From: Priapulus caudatus
Lineage: Eukaryota; Priapulida; Priapulimorpha; Priapulimorphida; Priapulidae
Reading direction: 5' to 3'
DNA length: 43,576 bases
Assembly: GCF_000485595.1 (NCBI RefSeq)
Contig: NW_014577194.1
Location: 110,568 to 154,143, forward strand
Below are positions 11,234 through 22,351 of this stretch, piece by piece. The notes below the pieces were generated by a model. The model was given only the letters and a program-made list of their open reading frames with translations. It made no database searches and was not told where the DNA came from. Position 1 is the first letter of the stretch; each line of letters starts with the position of its first letter. Made by a program: the position numbers and the translations under genes.

Positions 11234-12958
11234 ACAGCGTACGGGTGCGCGCGCGTTCACCGATCGACTTATCCGCCCGAGCAAGATAGTCATGCTCCTC
11301 TCAGATGTCGTCGCTAGGTCGATCGAGCTATAGCTGGTTGCGCATTTTTTTTCGTGCGCGCACGCGAAAATGTCAACCTTGGAGCACTTTGTTGCTATGC
11401 AGTGTTTTTATAATGTTCTATCACAATGGTGATTGGAACTTAGATTTCCCTGTCACTCGCGCTCGGTTGATAGGTAAATTTTTTACTGTTCGAAGAATAG
11501 TTTTTTTGCACTCCGTGGTCGTTTAACAAACGTTTTTATTATAATTTCCATACACGTGGGAGTTTATAATTCAGTAAACACTGACATGACTATTGACCAG
11601 TTGATTATTGCTGTGATGAGGTATAGTCATGGGCCTTCATGAATTCTTTAGCTGTTAGTAAACAGAAAACATGGTTTTATATTGTGCTAGTTGTTTAGCA
11701 CAAGTTTATTCCATTGTGTGATCCATACTATCATTTGTGCTATATACAAGTGAAAACACGTATAGCACAAGTAATAGTTTGTAGGTGAAATGATCGTTGT
11801 GCTACTGTTGTAGTTTGGAATCAGTTGATATCAGCCATAAATGTTTATACCGCGTTTTATTATGAAACTTAATTAATGATCAGTGTCTATAGAATGTACG
11901 TTAGGGTTTCGTGACTTGGAGAATGACAATGGAGACCAAAATCCAAGTTGATATTTATTACAGTGTGCATTATGCTTATGTTTATAATAAATTGGTGAAA
12001 TATATATCTCACTGACTCTGTAGAGCTGTTTATTGACTGGGTTGGCAACTTGGCATCACATTATAATTAGTTATTATTAATGGAGTAGTAGGCCAATACA
12101 CGTGTATGGACTACGCAAGAAATTCGAAAGCCTTTTTAACAGGAATGAATAAAACCTGCTTTATTATTTACTAAGATATATTCCATAGATCTGCATTTGG
12201 CAGAAGTGACTATCATAATGATTAAATAAAATGCAATACAGGGTATAAATAAATATACAGGATATTATTTCGGGTGGTTACTCGGCGCACTCACATTCAC
12301 ATACTATAAAATGTTAACTGCAAAATGTTTCTACAAAATTATATCCAATATAATAAACCTTTCATATACTTCCATCGCACACTATACTTAATATTGTGTG
12401 CACGCTCTGCGTTCTATTCCTGTGAATCATGAATATATTTCTTGGAACAACAACACAATGGCTAAAATCACGCTACATGTCCATTATCAATGTATTCTAC
12501 CTGTCTTCTGTTACCACAGTTGGTGAGCTATTACGGGAATCCTGTCTACTCTGGTGACAATGTTTTCATTTCTGTGTCGCCTGCCAATGGCATGTCTTTT
12601 ATACACTATGGCAGTATCAGTGACAAAGCATCATCACATTGGAGCAACAGTTATTACTTACGTTGGCATAACAGTAGAGGAACCATTACTGATGTTCCAT
12701 CACGGTAGATGTATCGTTACTACTTACGTTGACATAAAAGTAAAGAAGCCTCGATTGAAATCACAGAGTAAGTGGAACTACCGACGTTGAAATCTCATAG
12801 ACGCATATAAACCACCACTCACATGTGTCATCATTGCATTACGACGTTGCAATACATTACAGTAAACCAAACATATCACTATAGTCTGTAAAGAGATCGT
12901 GCTTGGAGGTTATGGCAGTAAATGAAGCAGTCACTCACTGTAAGTTGGGGTTAGCCAT
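11234..12958. other. 3' intergenic region between convergent ATPAF2 and DRC3
   Basis: AT-rich sequence lies between the two stop codons and should contain both 3' UTRs. AATAAA at 11986-11991 (plus) could end ATPAF2, and TTTATT at 12160-12165 (AATAAA on minus) could end DRC3. I see no exon on either strand. Copy B repeats the stretch at about 16297-18622, with a transposon inserted. Confidence 0.55.
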
Positions 12959-15900
12959 TCACTGATCTACTGGTGCTTCCTCTAGTTCTAGATTGTCAAG
13001 CTCCTCTGTCTGGTAGTCAATGAAGTGGTTGATCTCCATTATTCGGTGTCTATTCCGCTTTACTTCTTCTTCCTCATGCACCCTGATTGTCAAACAAACT
13101 TCATCAGAAGAGTTCAGAATCTTAGAAGAATCAGAGATATTTAAAATTGTTTTTTTACTGGAATATCTTCCCTGTATACTATCTAACCAGGAAGTACTTT
13201 AGGTTTTATAATGCACACACCGTGCCAGTTATGAACACCTAGCACTAACCTTCCGATAAACGCAGCAACCCAGTCATTGACACCAGTTATCATGCAATCT
13301 TCTTTGGTGTCAATCTCGTGGATGTGATTCTCATGGGATGAACTAATGGCATTATTCATAGAATCCTTGTCGACGAACAGCTGAAAAGCATAAATTTGAG
13401 ATACAATAGATGGGATTTGTGTAATTACTGATGAAACTTCCTATGGCTCTATGAGATTGATTTTTTTGCATACAGGCCAACCTGTATGTATAAGGAAAGC
13501 CAAAAAAAGAGTCTTTTTTAGACAGGTGTCCGATTTCTAGAAACTGCATAACTGCTACTCAAGGAAAATCCAAAAAAGACCGTTATAATCTAATATATAT
13601 TTGAGTTCGTATGTATCTATGTATCTATGTATGTATGTATCTTCCCTATAGGCGGCCAAACCGCCCAAGCGATCTGGATGCAATTTTCACAGGGCCATCT
13701 CTTATACCCGGGGAGTGTTCCTAGCTGAAAAAAACTGATTATCATTCATCTTCACCTTCATTCATTCAATGGCTTTGTCATGATTACATTCTTTTCATCC
13801 AACAACCCAACACTAGCACACGCCACACAGATTAATAAGAGTTGGTCGGATGTAAAAATAAACTTGTTTTATTTATTCTGATCTTCATCTTTAGAGACTC
13901 CAATCCATGTACCTGCATATTTCAGAACGAAATATCATCACAATCCATCAACAAACTAGCCAAATTACTTGTACGTAGTAGCCACGTATGTAGCCCCTCC
14001 AGCCCTATGACTGTTTCACGTCGGCAGAAAACCACTTCTCGCCACGTATAGTGGAAAACGAGCAGGTAACTTGTGGCTACCGTGTAGGTACCTGTATTTG
14101 GATGCTGTTGTCTAGTTGTATAAACCAGAGGGTAGTAACCTGTACCTCTGCCATACGTTCAGTTACTTACACACCACAAATTGTTGTGTGTTGCTAACCT
14201 TTTTGTACCCCCCTACATTGACGAATCTATTGAGCGCTATTTCAACATAATACACATAGTTTTGGTGCGCGATGTTTATATTGTGATGTCAAGTTAGAAA
14301 TAGAATAGTAATGCTGATTAATAGTAAAATGGTGAATTATTCATACTACCTGTGTAGTAATGAAATTATACTGGATTTAATCAATTGCTTTCAGATTTGT
14401 ACACTGATATAGTGATGTGTAGATGAATCCAAAATATTCTAGGTGTGTGTGTGTGAGTCTTAGCAACCAGAATTATACTACTAGCAATTCTTGTTAGTTA
14501 TTATACTCTAATATTTTACTGTTCTTAAGGTAAGCCAAAACGGTTCTACAAGCAAGTCGGAATTTTACAAGCTGCGGAAGGCAACTATGAATTGCATCTG
14601 GACAAAAGTAAACTGAAGACACCAATGGGGAAATTATTCAGTGTGCCAAATGAGCCATTGGCAATAGCTGTTGCCCAGGAGTGGGACGCACAGGGCACAC
14701 ATATTCACAGGCAACACATGCACATTGTAAGTATACCTGGCATTATCACAGTTGTTTTCTTAATCCAACGCCATTTTTGAAAACCATTTGTTGGGTAAAC
14801 CCTTTTGTGATTGCAGCAGTAGTTGGAGATATGTCCAACTCACTGGCATACAGACACATTGGGCAATTAGGCAGCATAAATGAATAGTGGTGAGTGAATG
14901 TTGTCTGACATTATAACTGTTGCTCTAGTTAGACTTTATTCATGCTTGTTATTGTTCGCAGACGCGACTGTGTAACATCGCTCTGGACACTGTCGATGAT
15001 AAAAGTAAAGAGAAATTTGTAGAGGATATACTTAGCTACCTGGAAACTGACACAGTCTGGTGAGTCGACATTTCACGTTTCCTTTGTCACATTTTCTACC
15101 ACTTTCTTATTTTATATGGCATTTCCTTTGCCAAATATTTGCAGCATTAAAAGATCTGCGAGCTTTTTGTTAGAGTGTTATGAAATCATCTCTCACAGCG
15201 TTGAGTATGTTAGAAGCATTTTATTTGAACAACAAGAGCCGCAGAGCGTCTGGGCTCATCTGGGGTCTGTTGCTACGGTTATGAACGTACAATTTCAGTA
15301 GTTACCATATTTTTAATTATCTATCCTTCGTACACGAAACTATGTTCTTGCAAATTGAGAATAATAAAACACGTTTACATGGTACTGTGCATACATCTCT
15401 TTTAGGTCTGCCTGCTCCATGCACAGTGGGGGAGTGAAGCCTATGACTTGAGATGAGTCTGATATCACGTACTGGCCACAAACTCTGTTCAAAATCGGAT
15501 TCAATTCATACAGAGGGCGGGAAATCACAAAGTTGAAGGGTTTGTATATTACATTGGTGTGCGAAACCTGCAGTTCTTTATTTGGCCTCCAGTTACAAGC
15601 CGACGAGCCCAAGTCGGGCCCGCCCCTCCCCCGCGGCGGCTGGGGCGCCGGGGAGAGGGTTCGCGCGCGTCCTGTAATGGATAACTCATGCAACCTTGCG
15701 TGGTAAAGTAGGAAAGTCGTGGAATGCACTGTTCCTAGTTGCGAGGAATTCTACACGCAGTAGAGGCACTCAAGTCGTCGTCATCTCGTTGCTCCTCGAT
15801 AGCAACAAGTTCGTTCGTGCTGAGCAAGCGGTTTACTTCTCGACCGTCGTGGAGTGTGGATTCCAGGTACGAAAAATACCGTTTTTTTCCGTTTTTCATA

Positions 15901-18900
15901 AAAACGCCTCGCGAAGCTTCCGGGTTCACCGAAAAATGGTAACTAGTCTTCTTCTTCAGTCGGATTCTTCTTTCTGTGCCCCGTGACGCGCGTTCCGATC
16001 ACGATCGGGTTATCCGACTCGGACGCACGCAAGTCTGCTGCGTTGCTGCGACTGCATTTTGAGTAAATCGGGTATGTGGATGATTTGGGGCGGTGTCGCG
16101 TCAATTCACGTGTTGGTCCGTTGTGTCGGAAAGCTATTTCCGAAGTGGGGGCGAGCGGTCGAGAGGCTCACGACAGATGGGAGAGACAGAACGCGAAAGG
16201 GAGGGGCAGCGGCTGGGGCGACGCTGTTCGTGGCACATGCTTCTTCAACGGCAAGCGGACGGTGGCGCACAAGTTGCAGCCAGGCCTACACAGTAGGACA
16301 GCCGATACGGTTCTGCCTGCGCTGCGTTCACAGATCGACTTATCGCCCGAGCAGATAGTCATGCCTCCTTTCAGATGTCGTCGCTAAGGTCGATCGAGCG
16401 TTTAGGCTGCGTTGAGCGCGTTTTTTTTCACGCGAAAATTGTCAATCCTTGGCAGCCACTTTGTTGCTATGCAGTGCTTTTTTATAATATTCTATCACAA
16501 TGGCGATTTGGAACTTATGATTTCCCTGGTCCACTCTATTGCGCTCGCGTTGATAGGGTAAAATTTTTCACTGTTGCCGAAGCAATACAGTTTTTTTTGC
16601 CACTCCGTGGTCGTTTAACAACACGAGAAGAACGTTTTTATTTATAATTTCGTACACGGTTGGGAGTTTATAATCAGTAAAAACACTGACATGACTATTT
16701 GCACCGTTGGAACTTATTGCCGAGTGTGATGAGTATAGTCATGTGGCCTTCTGAATTCTTTAGCTTGTTAGCTAAACAGAAAACTAGTGACTGAGTTGTT
16801 GCTATGTTGTTTAGCGCACAAGTTTTATTCCATTGCGTGATCCATACTATCACTTTGATGCTATTACAACGTTGAAAACACGGTTTAGTAGCGGGCCGTA
16901 GCCAGGGGGGGTTCGGGGCGTTCGAACGAACCCCCCCCCCCCCCGCCGCCCAAGCCCAAACATTTTTTTTTTTTTTTATTTTGCAAGAATTTCACTCAGG
17001 TCGCTCTTTTTAGATGTAATAATTGCAATATCTCCATCGTTGCTGGCGGGCGGTTGACAGGTGACACCCCCTCTCCGCACCCTCCCCCCGCGTCGGGCGC
17101 TTGGCCTCCCTCGCCTGGTCGATTCGCGCCCGAGCAGGCGCGTGTACAGGGGGGCCGTCCGCAGGAGTTCCGGACCCCACCTTGCTCGCGCAGAAAACGC
17201 ATCTGTAGGGGCGTGTAATTATAAAAAAATTTCTATCCCGCAGGACCGCCCCCCTTTGCGTGCGCTCGCAACTTCGGGTCGGTTAGACCCCCCTGCGTAC
17301 AATTCTGTACACGCCCTTGCCGATCAAATTCAACATTTATAAACGAACCCCCCGCAATACCAAAGCCTGGCTACGGGCCTGCGTACTAGCACAGTATATT
17401 GTGCATTAGATGAATATGTCGTTGTGCTTGTTGTAGTTTGAATCAGTGATTCAGCCATAAATATTTATACCGCGGCTTTATATGAATGTTTTTATCAGTG
17501 TCTATAGAATGTACGTTTAGGTGTTCACGTGACTTTGCCGAGCAATGACAACTGCGAATCCAAAATCCAAGTGCTATTTTTACAGTTTTGTTGCATTTAT
17601 GCTTATGTGTTTATAATAAATTGGTGTAATATATATTTCACTTGGACTCTGTAGAGCTGTTGATTGACTGGGTTGGGGAAATTGGCATCCACATTATAAT
17701 TAGTTATTCTATTAATGGAGTACGCTTAGCCAATACACGTAGTATGCATGGACTACGCAAGAAATGCGAAAGCTTAATTTTTAACAGGGATTGATAAAAC
17801 CTGCTTTTTATTTACTAAGTATATTCCATAGATCTGCATTTGGCAGAGTGACTTCATAATGATTCAATAAAATGCAATACAGGCTATTAATAATTATTAC
17901 AGGATATTACTTCGAGGTTGATTACTCTGGCGCACTAATTCAAATACTATAAAATGTTAACTGCCCAAAATGGTTTCTACAAAATTATTACTCCAATTAT
18001 AAACCTTTCTATATACTGCCATCGCACACTAGTACTTATATTGGTGTGCACGCTCTGCTTTCTATTTCTCGTGAATCATGAATATATTTTCTTGGAACAA
18101 CAACACAATTGCTAAATCACTGCTACATGTCCATTATCAATTGTTATTCTACCTGTCTTCTGTTACCACAGTTGGTGAGCCTTATTACGGGAATCCTGTC
18201 TACTCTGCGTTGACAATGTTTTCATTTCTGTGTCGCCTGCAATGGCATGTCTTTTATACACTATGGCAGTATCAGTGACAAAGCATCATCACATTGGAGC
18301 AACAAGTTATTACTTACGTTGGCCATAACAGTAGAGGAACACCATTACTGATGTTCCATCACGGTAGATGTATTGTTTTACTACTTCGTGACATAAAAGT
18401 AAAGAAGCCTCGATGAAATCACAGATGTAAGTGGCACACTACCGACGTTGAAATCTCATAGACGCAATATAAACCACCACTCCACATGTGTCATCATTGC
18501 ATTACGACGTTGCAATACATTACAGTAAACCAAACATATCACTATACTCTGTAAAGAGATCGTGCTGGAGGTTTATGGCAGTAAATGAAGCCAGTCACTC
18601 ACTGTAAGTTGGGGTTAGCCATTCACTGATCTACTGTGCTTCCTCTAGTTTCTAGATTGTCAAGCCTCCTCTGTCTGGGTAGCAATTGAAGTGGTTGATC
18701 TCCATTATTCGGTGTCTATTCCGCTTTAACTTCTTCTTCCTCATGCACCCTGATTGTCAAACAAACTTCATCAGAAGCAGTTCAGGAATCTTAGAAGAAT
18801 CAGAAATATTTAAAATTGTTTTTTACTGGAATATCTTCCCTGTATACTATCCTAACAGAAGTTACTTTAGGTTTTATTAATGCACACACCGTGCCAGTAT

Positions 18901-19975
18901 TAAGACACCTAGCACTAACCTTCCGATAAACGCAGCAACCCCAGTCATTGACACAGTTATCATGCAATCTTCTTTGTTTGGGTCAATCTGGTGGATGTGA
19001 TTCTCATGGGATGAACTAATGGCATTTATTCATAGAATCCTTGTCGGACAAACAAGCTGAAAAAGCATAAATTGAGATTACAATAGATGGGATTGATGTA
19101 ATTTACTGATGAAACTTCCTATGGCTCTATGAGATTTGATTTTTTTGCATACAGGCCAACCTGTATAATGTATAAGGAAAGGCCAAAAAAAGAGTTATTT
19201 TTTAGACAGCGTGTGTCCGAGTTTCGTAGAAACTGCATAACTGCTACTCAAGGAAATCAAAAGCACCCATATAATTATTATATAATAGTAATATATATAT
19301 ATATACTATAATTATAATAATTATTATTAGCTATAAGTCCCTTGTAGATAATTCGTTTTACAGAGGTGTCCGTAAACACAGGTTTGGCTGTACAGTGTAC
19401 ACACATCGTACCAGTCTGAGGTCTTCGGTTAGTGCTTCTACTTCAGGGCTGTTGTGAATGACCTTATCCAGCACTGCAGCGCACTGTTCCACAAGCTTTT
19501 CGTTGTGCATGTTCTCCAACTCTCTGCACTGAGCAAACATCGCCTGCACTTGTTCGACGTATGCCGTGATCATGTCTGATATGTTGCGTTCAAACTCTTT
19601 AATGGTCTCCTATAAAAAAAAATCGAATTGATGCTTAAAGATCACCCTTGCCTTCACTTGATCCGTCACTCTTCCCTTCCTCCTCCCTCCCTCTCTCCTG
19701 CCTCTCTATCTCTCTTCCTCGCATATTCACTGTTACATTACACTATTTCTGATGTGAATCCAGTTTTATTTATCTGGCTTCTATTCGATGAAACTAATAC
19801 TAGATCCTAAATTCCTATATGCACATAATTTTATACTGGTTTGATCAGGAACACATCCACGTGATTGAGTTAGCACCTTATTCCTGACATTATCCTCAGA
19901 TGACATATGTTTACTAGTCTCCCTGTTTCCCACAACTAGCCTAACTCTTGGCGCTCTACTCTCTTTACTTTTCTC

Positions 19976-20074
<99 letters not shown>

Positions 20075-22296
20075 TCNNNNNNNNNNNNNNNNNNNNNNNN
20101 NNNNNNNNNNNNNNNNNNNNNNNNNNNNNNNNNNNNNNNNNNNNNNNNNNNNNNNNNNNNNNNNNNNNNNNNNNNNNNNNNNNNNNNNNNNNNNNNNNNN
20201 NNNNNNNNNNNNNNNNNNNNNNNNNNNNNNNNNNNNNNNNNNNNNNNNNNNNNNNNNNNNNNNNNNNNNNNNNNNNNNNNNNNNNNNNNNNNNNNNNNNN
20301 NNNNNNNNNNNNNNNNNNNNNNNNNNNNNNNNNNNNNNNNNNNNNNNNNNNNNNNNNNNNNNNNNNNNNNNNNNNNNNNNNNNNNNNNNNNNNNNNNNNN
20401 NNNNNNNNNNNNNNNNNNNNNNNNNNNNNNNNNNNNNNNNNNNNNNNNNNNNNNNNNNNNNNNNNNNNNNNNNNNNNNNNNNNNNNNNNNNNNNNNNNNN
20501 NNNNNNNNNNNNNNNNNNNNNNNNNNNNNNNNNNNNNNNNNNNNNNNNNNNNNNNNNNNNNNNNNNNNNNNNNNNNNNNNNNNNNNNNNNNNNNNNNNNN
20601 NNNNNNNNNNNNNNNNNNNNNNNNNNNNNNNNNNNNNNNNNNNNNNNNNNNNNNNNNNNNNNNNNNNNNNNNNNNNNNNNNNNNNNNNNNNNNNNNNNNN
20701 NNNNNNNNNNNNNNNNNNNNNNNNNNNNNNNNNNNNNNNNNNNNNNNNNNNNNNNNNNNNNNNNNNNNNNNNNNNNNNNNNNNNNNNNNNNNNNNNNNNN
20801 NNNNNNNNNNNNNNNNNNNNNNNNNNNNNNNNNNNNNNNNNNNNNNNNNNNNNNNNNNNNNNNNNNNNNNNNNNNNNNNNNNNNNNNNNNNNNNNNNNNN
20901 NNNNNNNNNNNNNNNNNNNNNNNNNNNNNNNNNNNNNNNNNNNNNNNNNNNNNNNNNNNNNNNNNNNNNNNNNNNNNNNNNNNNNNNNNNNNNNNNNNNN
21001 NNNNNNNNNNNNNNNNNNNNNNNNNNNNNNNNNNNNNNNNNNNNNNNNNNNNNNNNNNNNNNNNNNNNNNNNNNNNGTTGTGGCTAGTGACACATTTGCT
21101 TAGGCGCAGATATTGCAGATACGCAGTTGCACAACATCATTTGTTAGGAACGCTCACTATCTCCCCCCCATGCCGTTTTTGGTTTATTTTTAAATGACTA
21201 CTTGGCCATTTCCTTCGATTGTTGCATAGCATTCACAGCTATCTAGTTTTAGTCTATCTATAATACAGATGTTAGAAGCATCCATGAGGAGCCACGAGAT
21301 CTCCAAGTATATTAGAAGGGGCGGGGAAGTCCTTTCCCACCTTTCCCTCCTCCTCCCTCCCCTGCTCCCAACTTCACTCCCCTTGGCTCTCACTTCCACC
21401 CCCTTACTCCCTCTCCTCCCCCTGCTTCGACTCCTCCCTGCTCCCAACCTCCTCATCCACCTTGCACACCATCGTCGCAACGACCTAATTGTACCCCGTT
21501 TCCGCTCGCCTATACACCGCTCACCGCTTTTCCTGTCCCGTCTCATTTATTACTCTCTTTCTATCTTATCTTACTAGCTTTTCTCTCTCTCTCTCTTATT
21601 ATATAAAAAATTAAAAACAGCAATGATGCTTTTTACGGCCCCCTCAATAATTGCTTATCTTCCTATGCCTGAGTGTAACAAAGTCATAGGTTAATCATAA
21701 TATTATAGTGTCTCTAATATTCTTGTAACGCTTATTTCGACACAATGTAGTAATGGTATAGCACGGCCATTAGTACAATAACTATATGTTAGCATTCAAG
21801 ATGAAAAGTAAACTTTTATTGTAGCTAGTACTAGTTATCTAGTTATTCGGTTTACAAGTTACATGAGAATTTAAATTAATTTTAAACTAGGCACTATATG
21901 TTGCCGCGAGATGGCGCTCAGCATGTAGATGAATAATCAAGATGGCATCGTTCTGAATCCTACATTAAGGTACACGCTAAAATCAAGTAATGCTTTCAGG
22001 ACAGTTGACTCAGCTTGATTAAACTTTGTAGTTCATTCAGTTGCAGGGCAACATTTATGAAGAGCGTGCAGCCATGGGCCTGCCTGTGTTTCTTGCCTCA
22101 ATGGCCAGCTTCATGATTCATCTTAGCCTTCAGGCCCATGTGCATAGACAACTGCCTTTTAGAAATCCATATGATTTAAGGAAGCTATAACCCTTGTTCA
22201 ACACGACTTTGCCTTGGCAATACTGTCAACTTGAGCTCACATTGACGGTTTATGGCTCTAATATAGCAAGCGTTCAGTCCTTTGTTAACAAGTCAC

Positions 22297-22351
<55 letters not shown>

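Larger units (their letters stand above)
5988..13572. repeat. copy A of a large direct duplication (ATPAF2 plus DRC3 3' end)
   Basis: This block aligns in order with 13735-19260 (copy B). Its first part (to about 7750) is inflated by many inserted, mostly G/C, bases: the copy of ATPAF2 exon 2 is 248 bases against 197 in copy B, and exon 3 is 148 against 98. From about 7750 onward copy A is clean and carries intact splice sites and reading frames. Copy B shows the opposite pattern. That quality profile points to gap-filling with raw long reads rather than to a biological tandem duplication. Confidence 0.85.
13735..19260. repeat. copy B of the large direct duplication
   Basis: Copy B parallels copy A but lacks the counterpart of about 7996-10331. 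At 15298 the sequence jumps from the equivalent of 7995 to that of 10332, deleting ATPAF2 exons 4 and 5. The missing part resumes at 21077 with the very next bases. The first part (to about 15298) is clean and the rest carries scattered indels. It also has a transposon-like insertion (about 16887-17380) absent from copy A. Together these suggest an alternative haplotype or raw-read path inserted beside the main one. Confidence 0.85.

Noticed and set aside
15145-15298. Open 51-codon segment after TTTGCAG in ATPAF2 intron 3 (also 7839-7995 in copy A), in phase with exon 3
   Set aside because: No donor follows it. Including it would put exon 4 out of frame, and homology joins exon 3 directly to exon 4 (CYRY). 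It looks like chance open sequence in an intron.
5988-19260. A biological tandem duplication with complementary loss of exons (subfunctionalised ATPAF2 fragments or trans-splicing)
   Set aside because: Attractive, but introns and exons are equally disrupted, insertions dominate, and the contig breaks fit each other; an assembly artefact is simpler.
19936-21093. Very long open frames on both strands across 20077-21076
   Set aside because: They consist of undetermined N bases and CT repeat; no protein evidence.
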